Counted from the stretch's first letter, positions 53,820 to 63,676 are shown. The stretch is DNA of 64,000 bases from JAIXWP01 sp964428835 (GCA_964428835.1 CAYRZQ010000014.1:7765-71764), one strand, 5' to 3'. The notes: generated from the sequence alone by a model not told the origin. Numbers and translations: made by a program.

Positions 53820-56234
53820 ATGTCAAAGAACCTTGTTATAGTGGAGTCACCGGCGAAAGCCAAGACCATAGAAGGCTACTTAGGAAAGGATTACACTGTG
53901 AAGTCCAGCTATGGCCACGTGCGTGATTTGCCTAAAAATGACTTGGCGATCAATGTCGAAAAAGGGTTTGTACCCGTTTACGAGATTACCGCCGACAAAC
54001 AAGAAGTTGTAAAAGAACTCAAGAAATTGGCATCAAAGGCAGAGATTGTCTGGTTGGCAACGGATGAGGACCGCGAAGGAGAGGCCATTTCATGGCACCT
54101 AAAGGAAGCTTTAGAACTTTCTGATAATAAAATAAAGCGCATCGTATTTTCAGAAATTACCAAAAAGGCAATTACGAATGCCATAGAGAAGCCTCGCACC
54201 ATTGATATAGATTTAGTGAATGCCCAACAAGCAAGGCGAGTGCTTGATCGACTAGTGGGATTCGAACTCTCCCCTGTGTTGTGGAAAAAGGTTAGACCGT
54301 CTCTCTCTGCGGGGCGTGTTCAGTCTGTTGCCGTTCGAATTATTGTTGAGAGGGAAAGAGAGATTCAAAATTTCAAGTCGTCAACCTTTTATAATGTAAG
54401 AGGTAATTTCGATTTAGGCACAGCAACACTTAAGGCAGATCTGAGCAAAAAGATAGGAGAGGGGGATGCCGCCCGTGAGTTTTTAAATAAGTGTATTGGT
54501 GCCGATTTCTTTATAAAAGGTATAGAGACGAAACCATCTAAGAGAACTCCAGCCGCACCGTTTACGACATCAACTCTTCAGCAAGAGGCTGGTCGTAAAC
54601 TTGGTTTCAGCGTGAGCCGCACCATGGTTGTTGCACAGCGACTTTATGAAAGTGGAAAAATCACTTACATGAGAACAGACAGTGTTAACTTGTCTGACTT
54701 CGCAATCGACGCATGTCGCAATGAAATCAATTCTTCTTTCGGAGATAAATACTCGAAAACGAGACAGTACACGAATAAAAGCAAAGGCGCCCAAGAAGCA
54801 CACGAAGCTATTCGCCCTACAGACATGAGTGCCCATCAAATAGAGGGAGAGCGCGACGAGCAACGCTTGTATGAACTCATCTGGAAACGCACGATTGCCT
54901 CTCAAATGGCTGATGCTGAGCTCGAGAAGACAACCGCAACGGTTGGCATCTCTTCGATGGATGACGTGCTACAAGCGAAAGGTGAAGTGATTCGTTTTGA
55001 TGGATTTTTAAAAGTTTACATCGAAAGCACAGACGACGAAGAAAACGAAGATGGTGGCAGTGGTATGCTTCCTCCACTTACTGTTGGCCAAAAGTTGCAG
55101 TTAATTGATATGACCGCAACACAGCGCTTCACACAAAAGCCACCACGTTACTCCGAATCTGCGCTGGTGAAGCGATTGGAAGAATTGGGAATAGGTCGTC
55201 CTTCTACTTATGCTCCAACAATTTCGACAATTCAAAATAGGGAGTATGTAGAAAAGAAAGATAAGGAAGGAATTCCAAGGCCTTTCGAGGTACTAACTTT
55301 GAAAAACGCTCAGATAAGCAAAGAGGATAAATCAGAAAATACCGGAGCTGAAAAGTCTAAGTTATTTCCAACAGACATTGGTATAGTTGTGAATGATTTC
55401 TTGGTTGATCAGTTTCCAAATATTCTTGACTATGGCTTTACTGCTAAAGTTGAAGGAGAGTTCGATGATATAGCAGAAGGCAAACTTCAATGGCAGGATA
55501 TGATGAAGAGGTTTTATAATCCTTTTCACAAGAATGTCCAAGATACTATCGAGTCGGCGCAAAGAGCCACGGGTGAGCGTGATTTAGGTGTTGACCCAGC
55601 CACTGGTAAGCCAGTCATTGCACGTATCGGACGATTCGGACCAATCGTTCAGATTGGTTCTAGCGAAGACACAGAGAAAAAATTCGCTTCTCTTCGCCCA
55701 GATCAGAGCATCGGAAACATTACCCTAGAAGACGCACTAAAACTCTTTGATTTACCAAGAAATCTCGGAGAATGGGAAGGTCAACCAATCATAGTCTCAG
55801 TAGGTAGGTTTGGTCCTTACGCCAAACATGGCAGTACTTTCGCTTCATTGAAAGTGAAAGAAGGCGACGATCCATATACTATTGATTTCGAAAGAGCGAA
55901 GCAGTTGATAGAGGACAAAAAAGCTGGTGTAATCGCTAATCTCATTCTGACCTTTGATGAAAGACCGGAAGTTCAGGTGCTCAACGGCCGATTTGGTGCA
56001 TACATTAAAGTTGGTAAAGACAATTATAAGATTCCAAAGGGAAAAGAGCCAAAGAGCTTAACCTTAGCGGAAATCGACACTATCGTGGCTGAAGCTCCTG
56101 CAAAGCCCGCTAGAGGCGGAAGAGCTGGCGCAGCTAAAAAAGCAGCAGCTTCAAAAGCTCCTGCAAAGAAAGCGCCCGCAAAAAAGGCCGCGGCTAAGAA
56201 GGCACCAGCTAAAAAAGCCGCTAAGAAAAAATAG
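53820..56234 (+). CDS. topA: DNA topoisomerase I
   Basis: Type IA topoisomerase that relaxes negative supercoils. 804 aa. TOPRIM domain: LVIVESPAKAKTIEGYLG and ATDEDREGEAISWHL. Active-site Tyr283 in GKITYMRTDSVNLS. C-terminal repeats of the IGRFGPIVQIG, VGRFGPYAKHG and NGRFGAYIKVG type replace zinc ribbons, and no CxxC pairs are seen. The last ~45 residues are an Ala/Lys/Pro-rich histone-H1-like tail (KKAPAKKAAAKKAPAKKA), probably for DNA binding. A hairpin pair follows the gene. Confidence 0.97.
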   Translation: MSKNLVIVESPAKAKTIEGYLGKDYTVKSSYGHVRDLPKNDLAINVEKGFVPVYEITADKQEVVKELKKLASKAEIVWLATDEDREGEAISWHLKEALELSDNKIKRIVFSEITKKAITNAIEKPRTIDIDLVNAQQARRVLDRLVGFELSPVLWKKVRPSLSAGRVQSVAVRIIVEREREIQNFKSSTFYNVRGNFDLGTATLKADLSKKIGEGDAAREFLNKCIGADFFIKGIETKPSKRTPAAPFTTSTLQQEAGRKLGFSVSRTMVVAQRLYESGKITYMRTDSVNLSDFAIDACRNEINSSFGDKYSKTRQYTNKSKGAQEAHEAIRPTDMSAHQIEGERDEQRLYELIWKRTIASQMADAELEKTTATVGISSMDDVLQAKGEVIRFDGFLKVYIESTDDEENEDGGSGMLPPLTVGQKLQLIDMTATQRFTQKPPRYSESALVKRLEELGIGRPSTYAPTISTIQNREYVEKKDKEGIPRPFEVLTLKNAQISKEDKSENTGAEKSKLFPTDIGIVVNDFLVDQFPNILDYGFTAKVEGEFDDIAEGKLQWQDMMKRFYNPFHKNVQDTIESAQRATGERDLGVDPATGKPVIARIGRFGPIVQIGSSEDTEKKFASLRPDQSIGNITLEDALKLFDLPRNLGEWEGQPIIVSVGRFGPYAKHGSTFASLKVKEGDDPYTIDFERAKQLIEDKKAGVIANLILTFDERPEVQVLNGRFGAYIKVGKDNYKIPKGKEPKSLTLAEIDTIVAEAPAKPARGGRAGAAKKAAASKAPAKKAPAKKAAAKKAPAKKAAKKK

Positions 56235-56246
56235 ATTGCTAAAAAT

Positions 56247-56328
56247 CCTTTGTTGATACATCATCAACAAGGACTGATAATAGCGCTGTTGAAGAGGTAA
56301 CTTCGTTGCCATTCAACAGCGCTTTTTT
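56247..56328 (+). terminator. Two hairpins after topA; the second is a terminator touching the next start codon
   Basis: Hairpin 1: CCTTTGTTGAT/ATCAACAAGG (56247-56272), one bulge. Hairpin 2: 12-bp perfect stem AGCGCTGTTGAA/TTCAACAGCGCT (56282-56293 and 56312-56323) with an 18-nt loop and six T. The T-tract ends at 56328 and the downstream gene's ATG begins at 56329. Confidence 0.8.
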
Positions 56329-57501
56329 ATGATGGATATTTCAGTTTTCTTTTCCTTTTGTTCGAAAGAACAGTTTGATCTAAATGGTACTCTGAGCAAT
56401 CGTTTGGTTAACTCAATTCATTTCTTTACAGGCGATTTAGCAGAGCTTGAAGGAAAGAGAATCGCTCTTATCGGTGTCAAAGAAGATCGCAATAGTGTAA
56501 ACAACAAAGGCTGCAGCAAGGCCCCAGATTATGTGAGGAGGGAGTTCTATAAATTATTTCCTTTCGATAGAGACGCCCATATTATCGACCTCGGAAATAT
56601 TGAAGCAGGAAATGAAATAACTGACACTTACTATGCATTAAATCACACCTGTCAGTTCTTACTAAAGAAGAACATAATACCAATAATCATTGGTGGATCT
56701 CAGGATCTTACTTATGCGAACTATCTCGCATATGAGACTTTAGAGCAAACTGTGAATCTCGTAACGGTTGATCCCAAGCTCAACTTTGGCCAAAGTCCTG
56801 ATGATTTGACAAATGAAGGTTACTTGAACAAAATCGTTCTTCACAAACCAAACTTTCTTTTCAATTATTCGAATATTGGTCATCAACGTTATCTTACAGA
56901 TCCTCAGCTTATAGAGTTAATGAGCAAGATGTATTTCGATACGTTCCGCTTAGGGGAAATGCAACATAGTCACATTTTGAGAAACGAGCCAATCATTCGT
57001 AATGCTGATTTGCTGAGTATAGACATTAGTGCAATTCGCAGATCAGAGAGTCCGGGCTGCGCGGATGCAGGGCCAAATGGATTTTATGGTCATGAAGCTG
57101 CTCAACTTGCATGGTACGGAGGATTGAGCGATAAGCTCACTTCCTTTGGAATCTATGAGTTCAATCCTGAATACGACCGAGATAATCAGACATCGCAATT
57201 GATTGCACAAATGATTTGGTGCTTTGTAGATGGGTATTTGAATAGAAAATCTGATTATCCAATTGGTGATCACAGCGAATATCTCAGATATATTGTCAAT
57301 CTTGCCCAAGAGTCTCATGAATTGGTTTTTTATAAGAGCAATAGAAGTGATCGCTGGTGGATGGATGTACCTTATCCTGCTGGACAGGAAAACAAGTATG
57401 AGCGACATCACTTAGTGCCTTGCACCTACGAGGAGTACCAACAGGCCACAAATGATGAAATGCCAGATAGATGGTGGAAAACTTATCAAAAATTGGTATA
57501 A
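56329..57501 (+). CDS. Arginase/formimidoylglutamase-fold protein with degenerate metal site
   Basis: 390 aa (ATG 56329 or 56332). The ureohydrolase fold is clear: KRIALIGVKEDRNSVNNKGCSKAPDYVRREFYKL, IIPIIIGGSQDLTYANY, VNLVTVDPKLNFG and ADLLSIDISAIRRS. The six metal ligands of active enzymes lie in GGxH, DxHxD and DxD. Here they read GGSQ (122-125), DPKLN (148-152) and DIS (232-234), so only Asp148 and Asp232 remain. The protein is therefore probably not a binuclear-manganese hydrolase. It lies upstream of porP-gldKLMN, but its link to type IX secretion is unproven. Confidence 0.85.
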   Translation: MMDISVFFSFCSKEQFDLNGTLSNRLVNSIHFFTGDLAELEGKRIALIGVKEDRNSVNNKGCSKAPDYVRREFYKLFPFDRDAHIIDLGNIEAGNEITDTYYALNHTCQFLLKKNIIPIIIGGSQDLTYANYLAYETLEQTVNLVTVDPKLNFGQSPDDLTNEGYLNKIVLHKPNFLFNYSNIGHQRYLTDPQLIELMSKMYFDTFRLGEMQHSHILRNEPIIRNADLLSIDISAIRRSESPGCADAGPNGFYGHEAAQLAWYGGLSDKLTSFGIYEFNPEYDRDNQTSQLIAQMIWCFVDGYLNRKSDYPIGDHSEYLRYIVNLAQESHELVFYKSNRSDRWWMDVPYPAGQENKYERHHLVPCTYEEYQQATNDEMPDRWWKTYQKLV

Positions 57502-57604
57502 GCAATATCGCGTTTCAGCGACGATTTTTTAGGTTATGGCGGCAATTTCCCTTTTTTGGCGTCAGTAGGACTCATGTTTTGCACATATGTAAATGCGATT
57601 TTTT

Positions 57605-57635
57605 TTTTGCAAGTGCGAAAAAGTTACTACTTTAG
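57605..57635 (+). promoter_or_regulatory. Promoter of the porP-like gene
   Basis: T-rich -33 box ending TTTTG (57605-57609), an 18-bp spacer and TACTTTAG (57628-57635), 57 bp before the start codon. Confidence 0.55.
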
Positions 57636-57692
57636 CGACTTTCCAAAAAGTACCTTTATACCAATATAAAGCTTAACTCATTAGAAACCAAT

Positions 57693-58655
57693 ATGAAGAA
57701 GAGTTTACTCACTACTGCAATAGTCTCTTTTACTCTAGCGTTGTTTGCGCAGCAAGACCCGCAATTGACGTTTTGGATGTACGATAAGCAATCATTCAAC
57801 CCAGCTGGAGCGGGTTTCGATCCGAATCATTGTGCCACATTGATTTATCGCAACCAATGGACTGGTTTCGACAATAGCCCTCGCACGACATTATTTAACT
57901 ATAGCGGAAATTATGCAGTTAGCAACTTCAAGTTCGGCGCTGGTATAACTTTTTTCAATGACCAACTTGGCCAAGAAACAAACAATAATTTTAGATTACA
58001 CATTGCACCGAAATTTGACCTAGGCGGAAAAACGCTTGCACTTGGTGTGACTTTGGGTGCTATGAACAAGGCCTTGGGTAACGATTGGAATCCAATCGAT
58101 CCAGTGGATGAGGTAATTCCAACCGGAGAAGTTTCTCAAATCGCATTCGATATGTCATTTGGAGCAATGATCTATGAGCAAGGCAAATACTACTTCGGTG
58201 TTTCTGCAACACACCTAACAGCGCCTGAATTAGACGAATTGAGCTTCAAGTCTGCACGTCACTTTTATGCAATGGGGGGTTACAATTTCCCAGTCGGGTC
58301 ATCTCCTTTTGTCATTCGCACCAATGCTTTGGTTAAATCTGACTTAGCTGCACAGCCAGCCTTTGATTTGAATGCCAATGTTCTTTGGAATAATTTATTA
58401 TTTGGTGGTCTTACTTTCCGTCCTGGCGACGCGATTAGCCCGATGGCTGGTATGGAATATTGCTTTTCACCGAAGGCATCAAATGGAGGAAGAACTACTA
58501 TTAATCAATGTTTGAGACTAGGATATTCATACGATATTACAACTTCTGAACTCAGGAATTATTCTTCAGGTTCGCATGAGGTTTTTGTGACATATTGTTT
58601 CAACTTCGAAACAGCACCTATCAGGTCACGTCATAACAACCCACGCTTCCTGTAA
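57693..58655 (+). CDS. PorP/SprF-family type IX secretion outer-membrane protein
   Basis: 320 aa with a signal peptide (MKKSLLTTAIVSFTLALFAQ). The mature start QQDPQLTFWMYDKQSFNPAGAG is the family hallmark, followed by TLIYRNQWTGFDNSPRTTLFNY and beta-barrel strands to a C-terminal aromatic region. PorP/SprF proteins sit in the outer membrane and help T9SS secretion or attachment of adhesins. It immediately precedes gldKLMN, as in many Bacteroidota, but may have its own promoter. Confidence 0.93.
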   Translation: MKKSLLTTAIVSFTLALFAQQDPQLTFWMYDKQSFNPAGAGFDPNHCATLIYRNQWTGFDNSPRTTLFNYSGNYAVSNFKFGAGITFFNDQLGQETNNNFRLHIAPKFDLGGKTLALGVTLGAMNKALGNDWNPIDPVDEVIPTGEVSQIAFDMSFGAMIYEQGKYYFGVSATHLTAPELDELSFKSARHFYAMGGYNFPVGSSPFVIRTNALVKSDLAAQPAFDLNANVLWNNLLFGGLTFRPGDAISPMAGMEYCFSPKASNGGRTTINQCLRLGYSYDITTSELRNYSSGSHEVFVTYCFNFETAPIRSRHNNPRFL

Positions 58656-58772
58656 AATAAAACGTAACCTAAATAGTTATAGACACGTAAAGAATAGGAA
58701 CCTGCCTTTAGAAGTTAAAAGTTTTAGTAAAAACCCACAAATGTGTTGTTTAGTTACTAAAAAAGGGAAATC

Positions 58773-60152
58773 ATGAAAAAATCGTTGTTTTATTTAATCG
58801 TTGTTGTAGCCCTTGCTAGTTGTTACTCTGGACCACGAGGTGAACTCGTTGGAGTATATCCGCGCGAGGAGTGGGTGCAGGTAAACCCATATGGAATGAA
58901 TTACATTCATTTCGGCTCATTCACCATGGGACCAAGCGACCAAGACGTACCTTACGCTCTTGATGCTCGTTCCAAGACCATCACGTTGCCGGCGTTTTAC
59001 ATCGACCAGCACGAAATCTCTAATAACGAGTACCGCCAATTCGTGTACTACGTTCGCGACTCTCTAATGAGAGACCTTCTCGCTCAAAACGAGATTGAAG
59101 GTTTCGCAATTACTGAGGACGAGAACACAGGCAGAGAATTGGAAGGCCTTATAGACAAGGGCTATCTTCTCAACTGGGAAGAGGAAATTGACATGGAGAA
59201 TGAAGAAGTTTATGAACTTATTTATAACGCCTTCTATCTTCAAGGTCAAGATCGTTTCTACAACAAAACAGAAATCGACACACGCAAACTTCAATACACT
59301 TATTGGTGGATTGATTTGAAGAGCGCTGCAAACAAAGCAGGAAAAGATGAAGAGTACGGCGAAGTAAACCAGCTCAATCAATTACACTCTGTTCGCGGTC
59401 ATAGCGATAGATCTCAATTCGTGATCAAAGAAGTAATCAATGTTTACCCGGATACTCTGGTATGGGTTCATGATTTCACTTATGGGTTTAATGAGCCACT
59501 TACTGAAACGTATTTCTGGCACCCTGCCTATGATGATTATCCAGTAGTCGGTGTTACTTGGGGTCAATGCCAAGCATTTAATGCATGGAGAACCCAGATT
59601 ATGAATGACTATAAAATGAAAGTAGGCGAGACCTTCGTTCAGCGTTTCCGTCTTCCAAGTGAAGCAGAATGGGAATATGCATCACGCGGTGGTCTTGAAC
59701 TTGCCCCTTATCCATGGGGAGGCCCATACATCCGTAATAACCTCGGATGTCCATTGGCCAACTTTAAGCCTATGCGCGGGGACTATGTAGAAGATAATGG
59801 ATGTCATACTGTTCCGATTGCATCTTACAGTGCAAATAACTATGGTCTATACAACATGGCTGGAAACGTGGCTGAATGGACCAACACAGCATTCGATCCA
59901 TCTGTTTATGAGTTCTCTCACGATATGTCGTCTGAATACGACTATCGCGCCACAGCCGAAGATCCTCCCGCAATGAAGCGTAAAGTGATTCGCGGCGGTA
60001 GCTGGAAAGATATCGGATACTTTATCCAAACAGGAACACGCAGTTACGAGTATCAAGACACAGCTAAGTCTTATATTGGATTTAGATGCGCAATGAGCTA
60101 TCTCGGACGCGGTAAGAACGTAGCGCCTGAAGATTTCAATGAACCTGAATAA
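58773..60152 (+). CDS. gldK: Gliding motility lipoprotein GldK (T9SS)
   Basis: 459 aa. Lipobox LASC with Cys17. A formylglycine-enzyme-like (SUMF1) fold: FGSFTMGPSDQD, FYIDQHEISNNEYRQFVYYV, PVVGVTWGQCQAFNAWRT, RLPSEAEWEYASRGG, YNMAGNVAEWTNTAF and VIRGGSWKD. GldK forms a ring with GldN on the periplasmic face of the outer membrane. AAAAAGGGAAATC precedes the start. First gene of gldKLMN. Confidence 0.97.
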   Translation: MKKSLFYLIVVVALASCYSGPRGELVGVYPREEWVQVNPYGMNYIHFGSFTMGPSDQDVPYALDARSKTITLPAFYIDQHEISNNEYRQFVYYVRDSLMRDLLAQNEIEGFAITEDENTGRELEGLIDKGYLLNWEEEIDMENEEVYELIYNAFYLQGQDRFYNKTEIDTRKLQYTYWWIDLKSAANKAGKDEEYGEVNQLNQLHSVRGHSDRSQFVIKEVINVYPDTLVWVHDFTYGFNEPLTETYFWHPAYDDYPVVGVTWGQCQAFNAWRTQIMNDYKMKVGETFVQRFRLPSEAEWEYASRGGLELAPYPWGGPYIRNNLGCPLANFKPMRGDYVEDNGCHTVPIASYSANNYGLYNMAGNVAEWTNTAFDPSVYEFSHDMSSEYDYRATAEDPPAMKRKVIRGGSWKDIGYFIQTGTRSYEYQDTAKSYIGFRCAMSYLGRGKNVAPEDFNEPE

Positions 60153-60197
60153 GGCCTCACAATTAAAACCAATAAATAACCAACAAGCAAGAAAAAA

Positions 60198-61013
60198 ATG
60201 AAACCTGGAAGTAAAGCCTGGAAAAAGTTTATGGCAAAGCTCTACGGTATTGGAGCAGCCGTTGTAATTATCGGAGCAATGTTTAAAATCCAACACTGGC
60301 CTGGGGCATCTGCCTTCCTAGTACTTGGATTGTCTACTGAGGCCGTGATCTTCTTCTTCTCAGCATTCGAACCATTACATGAAGAACCAGATTGGTCGCT
60401 CGTGTATCCTGAGCTCGCAATGCCTGATGAGCAAAAGAAGTTAATGAAAGAGGAAAACAAAGGTAAGCGTGCAAATATCTCAGGTGGCGGGGCAACTGGA
60501 AGCCTCACTGCTCAATTGGATAATATGCTCGCTGAGGCGAAAATCGAACCTGAATTGATTGCTAGCCTAGGTGACGGAATGAGAACATTCAGTTCAAATG
60601 CACGCCAAATGGCTGACTCAACAGAGGCGGCAGCAGCTTCAACTGAATATGCTTCAAGCTTGAGAACTGCTTCTTCAAAAGTTTCTGCATTGTCAGATAC
60701 TTATGCAGCAGCTTCTGAGACACTAACGGGTCTCACTTCACACGCTGAAGAAGGCAAAGCAGCTGGTATGCACTTGCAAAAGATGTCAGAGAACCTCTCT
60801 GCCCTCAATAATATGTATGAATTACAGTTGACGGAGCTTGAAAAGTCACGTGTGATGTTTGGTGATATGACTGCTTTGGTTAAAAATCTCGCAGATTCAG
60901 TTGAAGATACGAAGGTTTACAAAGAGAACATCGCTGAACTTGCTACAAACCTTAAGGCGCTCAACACTGTGTACAGCAATATGCTTAACGCAATGGGTAC
61001 TGCCCGCCAATAA
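60198..61013 (+). CDS. gldL: T9SS inner-membrane motor protein GldL
   Basis: 271 aa. Two N-terminal transmembrane helices (~15-32 and ~38-58) with KIQHWPGASAFLVLGLSTEAVIFFFSAFEP, which includes the conserved Glu expected in the proton path. A long cytoplasmic coiled-coil follows. GldL and GldM form the proton-driven motor of T9SS and gliding. Confidence 0.96.
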   Translation: MKPGSKAWKKFMAKLYGIGAAVVIIGAMFKIQHWPGASAFLVLGLSTEAVIFFFSAFEPLHEEPDWSLVYPELAMPDEQKKLMKEENKGKRANISGGGATGSLTAQLDNMLAEAKIEPELIASLGDGMRTFSSNARQMADSTEAAAASTEYASSLRTASSKVSALSDTYAAASETLTGLTSHAEEGKAAGMHLQKMSENLSALNNMYELQLTELEKSRVMFGDMTALVKNLADSVEDTKVYKENIAELATNLKALNTVYSNMLNAMGTARQ

Positions 61014-61081
61014 TCAATGTTAAATGTGCTATTCTGTAGCCTCTTAAACAAAGATTAACCTTATAAATAAAGAAGAAAAAA

Positions 61082-62797
61082 ATGGCAGGCGGTAAAGAAA
61101 CCCCCAGACAGAAGATGATTGGTATGATGTACTTAGTACTCACCGCTCTTCTTGCAATGAATATCTCTAAAGATGTATTGAACGCGTTTATCCAAATCAA
61201 TAAAGGTTTGGGTAAAACGAATGAAATCCTCGAGAATAAAGCTGCAGCGACAATTGAGTCAATTAATAACTCCAAGGAAGGCGCTAAGGCAGTGCCATTC
61301 CAAGAGGCCGCAGCTCAAGTAAACCAGTGGACAACTGACATGGTGAAGTATATCGAAGAGATTAAAGCTCGTTCGATGGCTTGTGCCGTAAAGAGAAATG
61401 AGACTGGTGAAGGCTTCGAGGAGTTCATCGTGGACGGTAAAGCAATTTACCCTGACTATAAGAATGCAGAAGGTGATCAGTTAGTAAAAACTCCTGACAG
61501 CCAAGATCAAACTTCAATGTTGATTGGTAGTGATCCCGCGAATCCAAGACAAGATGCTTTCTCAGCAGCAGAACTCAGAAAAAAGCTAACCGAATATCGC
61601 GATAGACTTTTAAATCTTAGCGTTACTAAGGCTGACTCTTCTGGAAAGTCTTGGACCCTGCCCGATGACGTTAAGGCTGCAATCTCTGGCGCTTTCGACT
61701 TCCCAAAAGGAGTTGACCACGATGGAGTAGAAGAGGAGTGGGAGGTGAATAATTTCTATCACATGCCTCTTGTAGCAGTTTTGGCTAATTTCTCGAAGAT
61801 TCAGACTGACGTAATGAATGCTAAAAATAACGTGGTGGCTGCTCTCGCTGCTGGTATCAACGCCAGTGACTTGAAGTTTACCGACGTTACCGTTGCCGTG
61901 GTGCCTAAGCAGTCTTATGTATTGCGTGGTGGCGAATTCGAAGTGGAAATTTATCTTGCGGCTTTTAATAAAACTAGCCAAACGAAAGTTTACATGGGAG
62001 GAGAAACATCTCCAACGTCAACGCCAGCAATTTTCGATGTAAGCGGCAAGTCACCTATCGTTTCTAATTCAGATGGTAAGTGTATTTTCAAAGCAAATAC
62101 AGGTGGTATGTCTTTAGGTGAGCACTCTTACAGAGGTCAAATCGCCTATATGAAAGATGGAAAAGAGGAATATATTCCTTTTATCGTGCCTCCAGTATTT
62201 GTCGGCGAACCAGCTTTGGTAGTTTCACCAGTTCAAATGAACGTGTTCTACCGCGGCTTGGATAATCCGGTTGAAATCTCAGTACCAGGCGTTCCTCAAA
62301 GCAGCGTTGAAGCTTCATGCTCAGGTTGTCAAACCTTTGCAAAAGGAGATAAGGGAACTTGGAACTTGCGTCCAGGAACCGAAACAAAAGCTACAATCTC
62401 AGTGAGCGCTACAATAAATGGAGAAAAGAAAAGCATCGGAACTAAAGAATTCCGTGTAAAGTCAATTCCAGATCCAGTACCATCATTTGGTGGTAAGAAA
62501 CCAACTGAAACTACTATCGCTCAAGGTGATGCGTCGGTTGCAGCAGGTGTAAGAGCGGACATGGAAAACTTTGACTTCAACGTAAAAGTTGTAGTTAAGA
62601 GCTTCAAATTGACCATTGTTGGTAGCGGAGGAACATTGAAGGAATATCCTGCTACAGGAAACTCACTCAGTGATGCTGGTCGTGAGGCGATTAGAAAGGC
62701 GAAAAAAGGAGAAAAGATTTTCATTGAAGAAATTATGGTGGATATGCCCGACGGTAAGTCGAGAAAGCTCGCCCCGATTTCTTTGAAGATAGTATAA
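61082..62797 (+). CDS. gldM: T9SS motor/periplasmic shaft protein GldM
   Basis: 571 aa. One N-terminal transmembrane helix (IGMMYLVLTALLAMNISKDVLNAF), then a large periplasmic part with successive beta domains, including FYRGLDNPVEISVPGV and the C-terminal SVAAGVRADMENFDFNVKVVVKSF. It spans the periplasm and transmits motor movement to the GldK-GldN ring. It lies 68 bp after gldL. Confidence 0.96.
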   Translation: MAGGKETPRQKMIGMMYLVLTALLAMNISKDVLNAFIQINKGLGKTNEILENKAAATIESINNSKEGAKAVPFQEAAAQVNQWTTDMVKYIEEIKARSMACAVKRNETGEGFEEFIVDGKAIYPDYKNAEGDQLVKTPDSQDQTSMLIGSDPANPRQDAFSAAELRKKLTEYRDRLLNLSVTKADSSGKSWTLPDDVKAAISGAFDFPKGVDHDGVEEEWEVNNFYHMPLVAVLANFSKIQTDVMNAKNNVVAALAAGINASDLKFTDVTVAVVPKQSYVLRGGEFEVEIYLAAFNKTSQTKVYMGGETSPTSTPAIFDVSGKSPIVSNSDGKCIFKANTGGMSLGEHSYRGQIAYMKDGKEEYIPFIVPPVFVGEPALVVSPVQMNVFYRGLDNPVEISVPGVPQSSVEASCSGCQTFAKGDKGTWNLRPGTETKATISVSATINGEKKSIGTKEFRVKSIPDPVPSFGGKKPTETTIAQGDASVAAGVRADMENFDFNVKVVVKSFKLTIVGSGGTLKEYPATGNSLSDAGREAIRKAKKGEKIFIEEIMVDMPDGKSRKLAPISLKIV

Positions 62798-62800
62798 TAA

Positions 62801-63676
62801 ATGCGAATGGTCATGAAAAAATCGATTCTATTCATTGCTGCTCTCCCGATGATGTTGATCTCTGTAATGAGCTCAGCTCAAGGGGCAGGCACCCAAACTG
62901 TTCTTGACGGAGCCTATGTTCCTGAACATAATCCAACAAGAAAGGTGATTCCTTACCCGCACTTGCGTCAAGCAGATGTGATGTGGGAAAGAAGAATTTG
63001 GGAGGTGATTGATCTTAAGCAAAAGATGAATCAAGCTCTCTACCTTCCTTTGGAAGAGATCAACAATAGAAAGAGTCTATTTGACGTAATGAGAAAGGGA
63101 ATCCTTGAGGACTTTTCTTTGACCGCCTATTCTCTAGGTCCGACTCAGGAAGATGACGAGTTTCGTTATCCAATGAGCAGCACGGAGGTTGATTCACTTT
63201 TGAACCCAGTTGTGATTCGTTATCGCGAAAACCTAGAGACTGGAGAAAAGGAACCAGTAGAGAACGTAGAACCTATCAGCTCAGGTGATGTAGTAGCCTA
63301 CAAAATCAAAGAGGTATGGGTATTTGATAAGCAGAGATCTGAGCGTTATGTTAGAATTCTTGGTATCGCTCCCGTTATCCTCGTAAAGAGTGATCAAGGT
63401 GAAGTAAAGGGTAAGAAAGATTTATTCTGGCTTTATTTCCCCGAGTGTCGCTACGTATTTGCCAACAACGAAGTTTACAATTCGCATAATGAGGCACAGC
63501 GTATGACATTTGACGATTTGTTCCAAAAGAGAATGTTTTCGGGATATATCATCAAGGAAGACAACGTGTTTAACCGTCCGATTGTGGACTATGCGCGTGG
63601 TATTGATGCATTATTGGAAAGCGAGAGAATCAAGAATGATCTCTTCGTAATGGAACATGACCTATGGCATTATTAA
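62801..63676 (+). CDS. gldN: T9SS ring protein GldN
   Basis: 291 aa with a signal peptide. ATGs at 62801, 62807 and 62813 are all possible; 62813 (MKKSILFIAAL) gives the most typical signal peptide. The GldN/PorN pattern is clear: DADVMWERRIWEVIDLKQKMN-like start (ADVMWERRIWEVIDLKQK), PLEEINNRKSLFDVM, and VVAYKIKEVWVFDKQRSERYVRILGIAPV. It partners GldK. Last gene of the operon; a terminator follows. Confidence 0.96.
   Translation: MRMVMKKSILFIAALPMMLISVMSSAQGAGTQTVLDGAYVPEHNPTRKVIPYPHLRQADVMWERRIWEVIDLKQKMNQALYLPLEEINNRKSLFDVMRKGILEDFSLTAYSLGPTQEDDEFRYPMSSTEVDSLLNPVVIRYRENLETGEKEPVENVEPISSGDVVAYKIKEVWVFDKQRSERYVRILGIAPVILVKSDQGEVKGKKDLFWLYFPECRYVFANNEVYNSHNEAQRMTFDDLFQKRMFSGYIIKEDNVFNRPIVDYARGIDALLESERIKNDLFVMEHDLWHY

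Noticed and set aside
57502..57692. Terminator after the arginase-fold gene
   Set aside because: A weak stem ATCGCG/CGaCGAT before TTTTTT has a mismatch and short arms; not convincing.
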